In this document: positions 32,308 through 39,086 of the stretch, piece by piece
How the letters are laid out: each line of letters starts with the position of its first letter
Numbering within the stretch: the first letter of the stretch is position 1
From: Ruegeria atlantica
Lineage (GTDB): Bacteria > Pseudomonadota > Alphaproteobacteria > Rhodobacterales > Rhodobacteraceae
Direction of reading: 5' to 3'
NCBI RefSeq assembly: GCF_013032455.1
Contig: NZ_WQCF01000017.1
Coordinates: 1 to 39,086 of the forward strand
DNA: 39,086 bases
The notes under the pieces: generated by a model
Seen by the model: the letters and a program-made list of their open reading frames with translations, nothing else
What the model was told of the DNA's origin: nothing
Database searches by the model: none
Program-made: the position numbers and the translations under genes

Positions 32308-32990
32308 AACGGTCTCGCATTGACGAGATTATGGCCGAAGCCAATGAGATGGTTCATTTTCACGGCTTCACATTGCCGCCCTTCGCCTATTGGTCGCCCG
32401 AGGAATTTAAAGACCGCGCAGGCGACGCTCGCCACTTGATTGACGCGCGGTGCGGTTGGGATATCACCGATTACGGTGACGGCGATTTTGACAAAATGGG
32501 CTTATTCCTCTTCACCCTCCGCAATGGGGTGCAGAGTGATTTAGCCGAGGGCAGCGGCATGTGTTACGCTGAGAAACTGTTGATTTCACGGCAAGACCAA
32601 CTGTCGCCTATGCACTCGCATGCTTTGAAGGCGGAAGATATAATCAACCGTGGCGGCGCAACTCTGGTCGTCGAACTTTACGGCTCGGACGACGATGGTG
32701 GGTTTGCGGAGGATCGCGGCGGCGTAGTCTTGCTGGACGGTATCCGACACAACTTCGACCCAGGTGAAAAACTGCGATTTTCCCCGGGCGAAAGCATCAC
32801 TCTTCGCCCCGGTGATTGGCACGCCTTTTGGGGCGAAGGCGGCGATGTGCTGATCGGCGAGGTCTCGACCGTCAATGACGACGAGACCGACAATATTTTT
32901 CGCGATCCAATTGGCCGATTTGCCGAAGTGCAGGAGGACGTTTCCCCGACACACCTATTGGTCAGCGACTATTCCAAATGGCTTGGCTGA
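32304..32990 (+). CDS. D-lyxose/D-mannose ketol-isomerase family protein
   Basis: This is a 228-residue cupin-fold isomerase. The metal site is visible as MHSHALKAEDII (His104, His106, Lys109, Glu111) and RPGDWHAFWGEGG (His173), matching the D-lyxose isomerase family. Those enzymes interconvert D-lyxose with D-xylulose and D-mannose with D-fructose. The gene overlaps the hydrolase stop by 4 bp, so the two are translationally coupled. If the hydrolase releases mannose, this enzyme would yield fructose for glycolysis, which makes mannose the most sensible substrate. It is the last gene of the operon; a terminator lies about 190 bp downstream. Confidence 0.88.
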   Translation: MKRSRIDEIMAEANEMVHFHGFTLPPFAYWSPEEFKDRAGDARHLIDARCGWDITDYGDGDFDKMGLFLFTLRNGVQSDLAEGSGMCYAEKLLISRQDQLSPMHSHALKAEDIINRGGATLVVELYGSDDDGGFAEDRGGVVLLDGIRHNFDPGEKLRFSPGESITLRPGDWHAFWGEGGDVLIGEVSTVNDDETDNIFRDPIGRFAEVQEDVSPTHLLVSDYSKWLG

Positions 32991-33473
32991 CTGATGAAGC
33001 CGATGACGGAGGCGCATGGGCTTTATCGCGAATTTTGTTAGCTCTATCACAGCGTCGAGCGGGAGGTTGGTTCGCAGCGACAGGCAAAGAAAAGGTTTGG
33101 GAACTGGTTTGATAGCTTTTGGGCAGGCGTTTTCGAAACAGAAAATGCGGCCGCGGCTTAGGAGGTGGGGGCGCGCATGGTAGACTTGCCGATCGTGCCC
33201 TCGGCAAGTTGTTTTTCTTGTTCCAGGAGGCTGGCCCAACAGTTTCATCCAATGTTGCAACTCAAGGCGCGATACAATCGGCCCAAGGCCGAAGCCGCGT
33301 ATTCAGTGTGGATCGGCCCAACGCTGCCGCCCACCGCATTGCTCGGATGCTTCAGTTTGGCCTGTCAAACCTGCCGTTTGTCGAGTGCGTAAAATCGGGA
33401 GCCAGGCCAACTCGTAGATCGCGCAACAAATAGTGAATTCTCTGCAGCACCCTTAAGGACAGCTTGCTGCATA
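32991..33473. other. Gene-poor spacer with one terminator (about 480 bp)
   Basis: This spacer lies between the isomerase gene and the 3' end of a LysR gene. Open frames of roughly 100 codons exist on both strands (minus 32955-33260, plus 33119-33433), but they overlap each other, show no family motif and have no convincing ribosome site. The only clear signal is the intrinsic terminator at 33184-33219. It could contain an eroded gene that I cannot identify. Confidence 0.5.
33184..33219 (+). terminator. Intrinsic terminator downstream of the sugar operon
   Basis: ACTTGCCGA (33184-33192) and TCGGCAAGT (33201-33209) form a perfect 9-bp stem with an 8-base loop, followed by TGTTTTTCTT. It has good rho-independent form on the plus strand and would end the transcript that starts at 26.8 kb. 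Confidence 0.75.
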
Positions 33474-34361
33474 TCAGGTTGTTTTCAGAAATGTTGCGAT
33501 ATGGTCGACCAAGCGTCTTGTCAGGGTGACTCTGCGTGAGGTATCCGGCCAGATCGCTTGTACTGTCCAAGTTGGCAGCGACCATTGCGGAAGGAGCTTC
33601 ACCAGCTTCCCTGCGGCGACAGCATCTTCGAACAGAGCCGGCGGCATGATGGCAAAACCAACTCCGTTTTCAGCTGCCGACAATGCCCCGATGATGCTGT
33701 TCGTAAAGATCTGTGAGGTCCTGAAATGGGCCTCAACTTCTTCGCCATCACGCTCAAGTATTACGCTGTCTCCGAAGCTGTTCATAGCCACGAACGGCAT
33801 TTCTTCCAGCTGTTGAGGGGTCTCAGGGGTGCCGCATCTGACCAACAAGTCCGGCGATGCAACCAGAGCATGGGAAACCACCGACAGTTTCCGAGTGATG
33901 AAGCTGGAGTCGGAGGGAGTGCCAACCCTTATGCTCAGATCGATGTGATCGTCGAGCATATCTGCAATGCGGTCCGAATAATTTAGGGCAATCGACACAT
34001 TGGGGTGGATTTTGATAAAGTTCAGAATGGCGGCCTCGATACGTGGATCAGGCAGAAACGTTGGCAAGGCGACGTTCAACGCGCCAATCGCCTCGTTCTG
34101 GGCATCCATGATCTGCTCCAACGCATTCCCAGTATGGTCCATCCAGGTTCGGCTTGCTTCAAACAGGATGCGCCCATGCTCTGAAAGCGAAAGCTTGCGC
34201 GTGGTGCGATAAATTAGGGTCGCTCCCAGATAATCCTCCAGTTTTGATACGTGGTGACTAACGACCGAAGGCTTTACGCCCAGTCGATCAGCGGCCCTGT
34301 TGAAGGCACCGGTTTCCGCCACCGCGACAAAGGCGGCAATACTTTGCAGGTGTTGATACAT
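33474..34361 (-). CDS. LysR-family transcriptional regulator
   Basis: This is a 295-residue LysR-type regulator. The HTH covers residues 5-60 (IAAFVAVAETGAFNRAADRLGVKPSVVSHH, then LEDYLGATLIYRTTRKLSLSE). The effector domain contains ALNYSDRIADMLDDHIDLSIRVG and ends GVGFAIMPPALFEDAVAAGKLVKLLPQW. It is divergent from the DUF2218 gene across 120 bp and so probably controls that gene and the NTF2-like gene behind it. It belongs to the CrgA/DmlR-like subclass by its pattern. The effector is not known. Confidence 0.93.
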   Translation of the reverse strand: MYQHLQSIAAFVAVAETGAFNRAADRLGVKPSVVSHHVSKLEDYLGATLIYRTTRKLSLSEHGRILFEASRTWMDHTGNALEQIMDAQNEAIGALNVALPTFLPDPRIEAAILNFIKIHPNVSIALNYSDRIADMLDDHIDLSIRVGTPSDSSFITRKLSVVSHALVASPDLLVRCGTPETPQQLEEMPFVAMNSFGDSVILERDGEEVEAHFRTSQIFTNSIIGALSAAENGVGFAIMPPALFEDAVAAGKLVKLLPQWSLPTWTVQAIWPDTSRRVTLTRRLVDHIATFLKTT

Positions 34362-34481
34362 TATTTGATTCTATCGAACAAACAGCCTCATACAATCCGT
34401 ATTATCAATTTTACTGCCTAACCTCATATTGCAGTCAAGGCCAAAGAACAGGCCCCAAACACAAGCCAAAGGCAGAACAAC

Positions 34482-34766
34482 ATGCTCGCTTCATCCACCG
34501 AGATCCTGACCCGTAAGGCGGACTCTTACCTGAGGCAGATGTGCAAGCATTTCGCACATAAGGCCGATGTCACGCAGGTGGAGGACACGCATGTGATCCA
34601 GTTCGGTTTCGGGAAAGGAAAGCTACGTGCTACCGATGACCGGATTGTGCTTTGTGCGCATGCCGAAGATTGCCAGCTCCTCGAACGCGTCGAGAACGTT
34701 CTGGGATCGCATCTGGAACGTTTTGCCTTTCGCGAAAACCTCAACGTTACCTGGCCCCGGCCTTGA
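34482..34766 (+). CDS. DUF2218 domain-containing protein
   Basis: This is a 94-residue cytoplasmic protein that is entirely the DUF2218 fold: ADSYLRQMCKHFAHKADV, then THVIQFGFGKGKLRA, and the end LGSHLERFAFRENLNVTWPRP. The family is widespread in Proteobacteria and Actinobacteria, often next to iron- or siderophore-related genes, and has no established function. Upstream ribosome site is weak. It is followed after 43 bp by a secreted NTF2-like protein and is divergent from a LysR regulator. Confidence 0.88.
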   Translation: MLASSTEILTRKADSYLRQMCKHFAHKADVTQVEDTHVIQFGFGKGKLRATDDRIVLCAHAEDCQLLERVENVLGSHLERFAFRENLNVTWPRP

Positions 34767-34809
34767 AACACCCTTTCCCATGATCAACCACCCCCAATTG
34801 GAGACATCC

Positions 34810-35658
34810 ATGAAAAAGACACTTCACGCCGTCGCAGGCGCCGCCGCCATTTCGCTTGCCACCAGCGCAACTGCCTATGCCGATACCGCCAAAGAAATCG
34901 CGCTTTCCGAAATGGAATCGCTCTTCAAAACCTTTGATCAGGAGGCCGCCACCCGCCTGATCGCCGAAGACCTGATCCAACATAACCAGCACGTTCCCAA
35001 TGGCGCGGCACCTCTGGTCGGCCTGATTCCGCAGCTTAAGGAAAGCGGCATCAGCGCGACCACGCATCGCCTGATCGCCGAAGGTAATCTGGTTGTCGCT
35101 CACAATGAGTACAAAAACGCCCAGATCTTTGGCGGCGATCATTTGGCGGCTTTTGACGTGTTTCGCGTCGAAGGCGGGAAAGTGGTGGAGCACTGGGACA
35201 ATATCACAGCAGTGACTCCGCCGAACCCGTCAGGTCGCACTCAGTTCGATGGCACCACCGAGATCGCCGATCTGGAAAAGACCGCCGAGAACAAGGACGT
35301 TGTAGACGGGTTCCTGCACGATGTGATCTACGGAAACGCCCGCGAAAAGATCACTGATTACATTTCGACCGAGACCTATATTCAGCACAACAGCAACGTT
35401 GCTGATGGGTTGGACGGTCTGCAAGCGGCAATCAAGGCGATGAAAGCTGCTGGCAAGTCGATGACTTATGAAAAAACGCATATGATCGTGGCCGAGGGCA
35501 ACTTTGTCTTTACCGCCTCCGAGGGTCAGTTCATGAACGAGCACTCGACCTTTTTCGATCTGTTCCGTGTCGAGGACGGTAAGATTGTGGAACACTGGGA
35601 CGTGATTCAACCCATCCTGCCGGTAGATCAGGCCGCAAACGACAGTGGCAAATTCTGA
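34810..35658 (+). CDS. Secreted protein with two tandem NTF2/SnoaL-like domains
   Basis: The protein has 282 residues. Residues 1-24 form a Sec signal (MKKTLHAVAGAAAISLATSATAYA). Two SnoaL-like domains follow, about 28-140 and 155-275. They repeat the same order of elements: IQHNQHVPNG versus IQHNSNVADG, HRLIAEGNLVVAHNEY versus HMIVAEGNFVFTASEG, and FDVFRVEGGKVVEHWDNI versus FDLFRVEDGKIVEHWDVI. This is clear internal duplication. Single-domain relatives are common and include cyclases, isomerases and proteins of unknown role. An upstream frame extension overlaps the DUF2218 gene and is rejected because GGAGAC and the signal peptide mark 34810. No function can be assigned. Confidence 0.88.
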   Translation: MKKTLHAVAGAAAISLATSATAYADTAKEIALSEMESLFKTFDQEAATRLIAEDLIQHNQHVPNGAAPLVGLIPQLKESGISATTHRLIAEGNLVVAHNEYKNAQIFGGDHLAAFDVFRVEGGKVVEHWDNITAVTPPNPSGRTQFDGTTEIADLEKTAENKDVVDGFLHDVIYGNAREKITDYISTETYIQHNSNVADGLDGLQAAIKAMKAAGKSMTYEKTHMIVAEGNFVFTASEGQFMNEHSTFFDLFRVEDGKIVEHWDVIQPILPVDQAANDSGKF

Positions 35659-35687
35659 TTTACAATCGAACTGATCGGAACGGTTTT

Positions 35688-35713
35688 CGGCGGCGCAAAC
35701 ACGCCGCCGGTTT
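35688..35713 (+). terminator. Terminator after the NTF2-like gene
   Basis: CGGCGGCG (35688-35695) and CGCCGCCG (35702-35709) form a perfect 8-bp stem with loop CAAACA, followed by GTTTAAATT. It lies 30 bp past the stop codon. On the minus strand it is followed by AAAACCG, so it acts mainly on the plus strand. Confidence 0.65.
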
Positions 35714-35789
35714 AAATTAGGAGGCCGATCCTTCAGCAAACTGCTTGCAGAAGCCCCTCACGGGAAACCTTTGGACTCAAGGCAACAGA

Positions 35790-36266
35790 TCAAGCCGCCT
35801 CGTAATGATTGAACATTTCTGTGGTGCCATCCTTGCGGATCAAGAAGACCGAATATGCCTCCCGTTCACTCTCCGGCCCCATACCGGGCGAGCCAAAGGG
35901 CATACCGGGAACGGACAGCCCTACCGCATCGGGGCGCTCGGCCAGAAGTCGCCGGATATCGGTTGGCGGCACATGGCCTTCGATGACGTAGCCTTCGACC
36001 AAGCCAGTGTGGCAGGACGCCATTTCCTCTGGGACACCCTTGGTGGTTTTATATTGCGACAAAGTCTCCCAAGTGGCGTTCTGCACCTCCATCTCGAACC
36101 CGTCGCTCTGCATGATGTCGATCCAAGCACCGCAGCACCCGCAGTTCGGGTCCTTGAGGACCTCCACCCGCGGTTTGACGGTTGCCAGAGCCGGCGAGGC
36201 CAGAGTGATGGCGGAGGCACCAAGGCCAGCCAGGAAGAGGCGGCGGTCGAGTGTCGGGGTGGTCAT
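35790..36266 (-). CDS. DUF411 (CopG-like) periplasmic metal-binding protein
   Basis: The protein has 158 residues. A twin-arginine-type leader (LDRRLFLAGLGASAITLASPALA) precedes a DUF411 domain. The metal motif is Cys42-Gly-Cys44-Cys45 (NCGCCGAW), with further Cys and His later (ASCHTGLVEGYVIEGHVPP), and the GLSVPGMPFGSPGM segment is typical. DUF411 includes the copper-resistance protein CopG, which binds a cluster of copper ions. The frame opens further upstream, but ATGACCACC behind AAGGAA is the natural start. It is the last gene of a minus-strand group with three cytochromes, which suggests periplasmic copper or electron handling. Confidence 0.9.
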   Translation of the reverse strand: MTTPTLDRRLFLAGLGASAITLASPALATVKPRVEVLKDPNCGCCGAWIDIMQSDGFEMEVQNATWETLSQYKTTKGVPEEMASCHTGLVEGYVIEGHVPPTDIRRLLAERPDAVGLSVPGMPFGSPGMGPESEREAYSVFLIRKDGTTEMFNHYEAA

Positions 36267-36358
36267 GTCATTTCCTTTCCGTGTTCGCGCCCGCGGTGTG
36301 ACGTGTTTCTTGTGACCGAAGCCGCAGGCAGGTGTCATGATATGTGTCAAGCGGGCGG

Positions 36359-36850
36359 TCATGAGCCGCCCTGCATCTGTTCGCTTTCGGTGCGCACCGC
36401 CTGCATCTCGCGGATGCGCTCGGGCCAGGTGGATTTGATATAGGCCAGGATGTTCCAGATCTGTTGATCGCTCAGGCTGTCGCTGAATCCCGGCATGCCG
36501 CTGGCAAAGTCAGACACGCCACGGGCTTCCAGCGCCGCTTCGCCACCCTGTTTGGTGTAGTCAAACAGCAGCGCATCCCCGTGATGCCAGGTATGGCCGG
36601 TCTCGTCATGCGGCGGAGCAGGCAAGGTGCCATCCTCATTTGGGGCGCGCCAATTAGGTTGCCCCTCCAGTTCATCTCCATGGCAGGAGGCGCAGAACTC
36701 GGCGTAGAGCAACGCGCCCTCCTCAACATCGAACTCTTTCGGTTGCACTGGCGGTCCAGCCTGCGTGCTTGACGGCGTGAGCCAGGCGGCTGCAGCGCTA
36801 ATCGCGACTATCCCGGCCAGGATAAATGCAAAGATTGTTCCGGTATTCAT
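36359..36850 (-). CDS. Monoheme cytochrome c, membrane-anchored or secreted
   Basis: This protein of about 163 residues has an N-terminal hydrophobic segment (TGTIFAFILAGIVAISAAAAWL) that may be an anchor. The heme site is C53-x2-C56-H57 (CASCHGDE). The Met ligand is in SGMPGFSDSLSDQQIWNILAYIKSTWP, a class I cytochrome c ending. Longer starts are possible, but GGAGG before the ATG at 36850 decides. The start is 4 bp from the diheme cytochrome stop, so they are co-transcribed. It probably passes electrons in the periplasm; partner oxidase or dehydrogenase is not in the window. Confidence 0.9.
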   Translation of the reverse strand: MNTGTIFAFILAGIVAISAAAAWLTPSSTQAGPPVQPKEFDVEEGALLYAEFCASCHGDELEGQPNWRAPNEDGTLPAPPHDETGHTWHHGDALLFDYTKQGGEAALEARGVSDFASGMPGFSDSLSDQQIWNILAYIKSTWPERIREMQAVRTESEQMQGGS

Positions 36851-36854
36851 TGCC

Positions 36855-37754
36855 TTATCCTCCATCATGTTCGTCCATCAGGTAGGTCGCGATGGCTGTT
36901 CGGTCGGCCTCAGTCAGGAAACTTGTGCCGTAAAGCACGACCTCCCCCATGGACCCGCCAAAGGTATCCCCACCGGGAGTGATCCCGGTACGCAGGGCGT
37001 AAGCCAGGCTGGCCACGTCCCATCCCCTGTCAGCTAAAGTCAGGTGATCGATGGCTGGTGCTTTCTCACCGCCTGGCAGGGCTTCGTTGCCCAGGAAGTG
37101 CTCCGTGTCCGACTTGCGCGCACCCGCGAGGTTGCGCGCTGTATGGCAGGCTGCGCAATGGCTGGCCCCTTCGACCAACTCGCGACCCCGGTTCCATACG
37201 GCGCCCTTACCCGCCACCGGCGCTGTCATTGGAGGTTCCAGAAAGGCGGCGCGCCAGAGTTTCAACCCCCAGCGCTGGTTGAACGGAAAGCTCATCTCGG
37301 GTGGGCGCGATTGTATGGCAACCGGTGGCACGGTTTGGAAAGCCGCCCAAAGATCGGCGATCTCCTGATCCGAGAAATTGGCATAGAATGGATAGGGGAA
37401 AGCCGGGTAATAGGCGTGCCCTTCGGGCGAGACCCCTTCGCGGATAGCGCGAGCGAATTGGGCCTTGCTCCAACCTCCGATCCCGTGGTCCGGGTCGGTG
37501 GTTAGGTTTGGTGAATACAGAATGCCAAATGGGGTTTTCAACGCCACGCCACCCGCCAGCAGCGCTCCGCCTTTCGCGAAATCAGTATGGCACGCGATGC
37601 AGCCGGAGGCACGGGCCAGATACGCACCGCGGCCGACATCCCCCGCCAGGGTGATGGGCGCGAGCGGCTGGCCTATCGGCCAGACCACGAGGCCGACAAG
37701 GCTAACGGCGGCGACAACCGTGCCCGCGAGCCCCAGACGATAGAACTTGCGCAT
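36855..37754 (-). CDS. Diheme cytochrome c
   Basis: This 299-residue protein has an N-terminal hydrophobic segment (LAGTVVAAVSLVGLVVWP) and two class I cytochrome domains, with heme sites C52-H56 (CIACHTDF) and C200-H204 (CAACHTAR). It resembles cytochrome subunits that serve periplasmic alcohol, aldehyde or sugar dehydrogenases (TPFGILYSPNLTTDPDHGIGGWS is typical of them). No such dehydrogenase is next to it. It sits between the cytochrome c' and monoheme cytochrome genes with gaps of 4 to 9 bp. Confidence 0.92.
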   Translation of the reverse strand: MRKFYRLGLAGTVVAAVSLVGLVVWPIGQPLAPITLAGDVGRGAYLARASGCIACHTDFAKGGALLAGGVALKTPFGILYSPNLTTDPDHGIGGWSKAQFARAIREGVSPEGHAYYPAFPYPFYANFSDQEIADLWAAFQTVPPVAIQSRPPEMSFPFNQRWGLKLWRAAFLEPPMTAPVAGKGAVWNRGRELVEGASHCAACHTARNLAGARKSDTEHFLGNEALPGGEKAPAIDHLTLADRGWDVASLAYALRTGITPGGDTFGGSMGEVVLYGTSFLTEADRTAIATYLMDEHDGG

Positions 37755-37763
37755 CGTCCCGGC

Positions 37764-38342
37764 CTATTTCTTGACCCGGAAACGAGTATGGCAAGCCGAA
37801 CAGACTTGCCCCATTAGGGTGAAAACCCCGTCGGCCGGCATCTGAGACAAGTCCATCATATCGGTGCCTGCTCCGGTTCCCATCTTGCTGCCACCCATCA
37901 TTGAGCCGCTCTGACCGCCCATCATTTCGCCGACTGCTGGTGCGTCGCCCGCCATCATCAATCCGTTCTCGGAAGCTTTCGCCAATCCGTCCGCCATCAC
38001 ACGCAACTGATCGGCCAAGGCTGAAAACGCCTCCCAGTCCTGCCAGATCTCTGGCTTCGCCTCGGATGGCGCATCCAGGCTGCCTTCGGGGAACAGTTTG
38101 GTCAGCGCCTCGCCAGCATGGCGGCTGATATCCTCAGACCGTTCGCGCACAACGGATGCATCATAATCGACTTGCCCCCGCATCATCGGCGTCAGCACTT
38201 TCATCGCCTCTTTCATCACGCCCATGCCATCCATGCGTTCTTTGACAACGCCGGTAGCGCCGCCATGTGCAAACACCGATTGGGTTGCCACAGCCAGTAC
38301 GGACGCAACCACAACGCCCAGAAACAGATTTTCAGTTTTCAT
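37764..38342 (-). CDS. Cytochrome c'/c556 family protein with a Met-rich insertion
   Basis: The protein has 192 residues. A signal peptide (about 1-25, ending VFA-HGG) is followed by a four-helix cytochrome c' pattern: VVKERMDGMGVMKEAMKVL in helix 1 and the heme site C181-x2-C184-H185 (CSACH) close to the C terminus. Between about residues 129 and 168, before the last helix, is a Met/Gly-rich stretch with about ten methionines (MMGG, SMMGG, DMMD), which is not part of the usual fold and resembles copper- or silver-binding Met motifs. AGGGA precedes the ATG at 38342. Neighbours suggest a role in periplasmic metal or redox stress. Confidence 0.88.
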   Translation of the reverse strand: MKTENLFLGVVVASVLAVATQSVFAHGGATGVVKERMDGMGVMKEAMKVLTPMMRGQVDYDASVVRERSEDISRHAGEALTKLFPEGSLDAPSEAKPEIWQDWEAFSALADQLRVMADGLAKASENGLMMAGDAPAVGEMMGGQSGSMMGGSKMGTGAGTDMMDLSQMPADGVFTLMGQVCSACHTRFRVKK

Positions 38343-38397
38343 CAGATTTCCCTGTCTGAGTTTTCTCATCACGCCAAATGACGTGTGCGTAAACGGA

Positions 38398-38736
38398 TCA
38401 GATCAGGGCTTTGGGTGGCGGCGGATCAAAATTAGAAACCACTGGGATGCCTTTCGTCGCACGCGGCAGTCCATAACGTTCACGGCATCCCAATAAATTC
38501 GCGTTCAGATTTGACTGCTGGACGATCGCAGGGCCGCTGCAGAATGCCCCGCCATGACAATTGCCCTGGTGATCCTTTGCAGTATGTTCAGCGTGTGTTT
38601 GAACCTCGGTAGAAACCACGGCAAGCTCATGTTTTCCATGTGCCTGAGCCGCACCACCGGACAAAAGCAGAGCGACGGCAAACGCACCAACCGCGACGAG
38701 CATCAGCCCAATCCATCTGCGACCGTCCAAGGGCAC
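38398..38736 (-). CDS. Small secreted His/Cys-rich protein of unknown function
   Basis: The 112 residues include a signal peptide (RRWIGLMLVAVGAFAVALLLSGGAAQA) and a mature part with many possible metal ligands: HGKHE, HAEHTAKDHQGNCHGGAFC, and a later Cys, ending in NFDPPPPKALI. The start is a GTG; an internal ATG at 38703 is an alternative that would shorten the signal. It is the first gene of the cytochrome/DUF411 group on this strand. I do not recognise the family; context suggests copper or another soft metal. Confidence 0.7.
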   Translation of the reverse strand: MPLDGRRWIGLMLVAVGAFAVALLLSGGAAQAHGKHELAVVSTEVQTHAEHTAKDHQGNCHGGAFCSGPAIVQQSNLNANLLGCRERYGLPRATKGIPVVSNFDPPPPKALI

Positions 38737-38889
38737 CGTTCAGTTTATCCCGATTTTTCGTTTCAACTCTCTTGCCGGGCTGATGATGTTCTCAACGCAC
38801 GCCAGCGTCAAGGTTTCGACAGGCGGCATCTCGCCGAACGGACACTGAAGCGCGACCACGTGCAACAAAGCGCCCGCGTTCTTCGATGC

Positions 38890-38908
38890 GGTTGTGTCGC
38901 AAACTTTG
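38890..38908. repeat. Candidate left inverted repeat of an IS6-family element
   Basis: GGTTGTGTCGCAAACTTTG resembles IS6-family ends, which typically read like GGTTCTGTTGCAAAGTTTG. It lies 89 bp before the transposase start, near the usual distance. The right end is outside the window, so it cannot be paired. Confidence 0.5.
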
Positions 38909-38978
38909 AACTGAGATTGACGAGCACTCAGGTTTCGCAGTCTGTTCCCGTCGAATAGTTTTCGAACAGGTATTAAGT

Positions 38979-39086
38979 ATGATCTCTCTGAAAGGCTGCC
39001 ACTTTCCCAAGGATGCAGTTCTTTATGCTGTATATTTCTATCTGCGGTACACGATGTCATATCGTGACCTTGAAGAGATCATGGCC
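38979..39086 (+). CDS. IS6-family transposase, N-terminal part (runs off the window)
   Basis: The 36 visible codons read MISLKGCHFPKDAVLYAV, then YFYLRYTMSYRDLEEIMA. This is the hallmark N terminus of IS6/IS26/IS240-type transposases (GRHFP-ILYAV-YLRY-LSYRDLEE). The DDE catalytic domain lies beyond the end of the window, so intactness cannot be judged. Confidence 0.88.
   Translation, partial: MISLKGCHFPKDAVLYAVYFYLRYTMSYRDLEEIMA

Larger units (their letters stand above)
38890..39086 (+). mobile_element. IS6-family insertion sequence, left part only
   Basis: This is defined by the candidate inverted repeat at 38890-38908 and the 5' end of a transposase gene that runs off the window. It is inserted just upstream of the minus-strand cytochrome/copper-type gene group, where it may also provide or disturb a promoter. 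Confidence 0.75.

Noticed and set aside
32955..33433. Opposed frames of about 100 codons on both strands downstream of the isomerase gene
   Set aside because: They overlap each other, cross an intrinsic terminator and resemble no family.
38554..38958. Plus-strand frame of 134 codons
   Set aside because: It is antisense to the signal-peptide protein at 38398-38736 and runs across the IS end.
1..39086. CRISPR array, tRNA or rRNA genes, prophage, toxin-antitoxin pair
   Set aside because: I looked for regular repeats, cloverleaf-like stretches and phage or toxin motifs and found none I could support.

Overview
The window is GC-rich and densely coded, with short intergenic gaps. Its content (tripartite tricarboxylate transport, a GntR/FCD regulator, an osmolyte-type sugar ABC operon, small periplasmic cytochromes, an XRE-cupin regulator beside glyA) suggests a marine alphaproteobacterium of the Rhodobacterales/Roseobacter type. 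This placement rests on gene content and codon style, since there is no rRNA or other phylogenetic marker here. I found no tRNA, rRNA or CRISPR array.

Layout. (1) 0.07-6.3 kb: a minus-strand operon glyA-lpd-lipA-sodium:amino-acid symporter-universal stress protein. It runs divergently from an XRE-cupin regulator across an intergenic region rich in inverted repeats. (2) 6.8-18.8 kb: a tricarboxylate module. It holds the two-component system tctDE, the binding protein tctC, a fused tctA-tctB permease, a PrpF-fold isomerase, a small unknown protein, a D-2-hydroxyacid dehydrogenase, a convergent AbrB-type membrane protein, a GntR/FCD regulator, and tcuA-tcuB (tricarballylate dehydrogenase and its electron-transfer partner). 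Two sites with the same GTATAC-N4-GTATAC layout connect the GntR regulator to this cluster. The likely logic is uptake of a C6 tricarboxylate such as tricarballylate or trans-aconitate and conversion to cis-aconitate.

(3) 18.8-25.7 kb: a patched region. It has a LacI stub next to a lone xylulokinase, then a LysR-controlled set (NfsB-like nitroreductase, luciferase-like monooxygenase, SDR, enoyl-CoA hydratase-like protein). An internally deleted and frameshifted CmcJ-like gene and the C-terminal scrap of a second LysR gene lie within it. (4) 25.7-33.2 kb: a complete LacI-controlled operon with an ABC sugar importer (binding protein, two permeases, ATPase), a GH63-type mannosylglycerate/glucosylglycerate hydrolase and a D-lyxose/D-mannose isomerase. 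Together they would import a hexosyl-glycerate, split it, and isomerise the mannose to fructose. The red-algal solute digeneaside (mannosylglycerate) is an attractive substrate. I consider this the most interesting system in the window.

(5) 33.5-35.7 kb: a LysR regulator divergent from a DUF2218 protein and a secreted protein made of two tandem NTF2/SnoaL-like domains. (6) 35.8-38.7 kb: a minus-strand set of periplasmic redox and copper-type proteins: a His/Cys-rich small protein, a Met-rich cytochrome c', a diheme cytochrome c, a monoheme cytochrome c and a CopG-like DUF411 protein. The window ends inside an IS6-family insertion sequence that abuts this set.

All functional calls come from reading motifs by eye. 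No database search was run.
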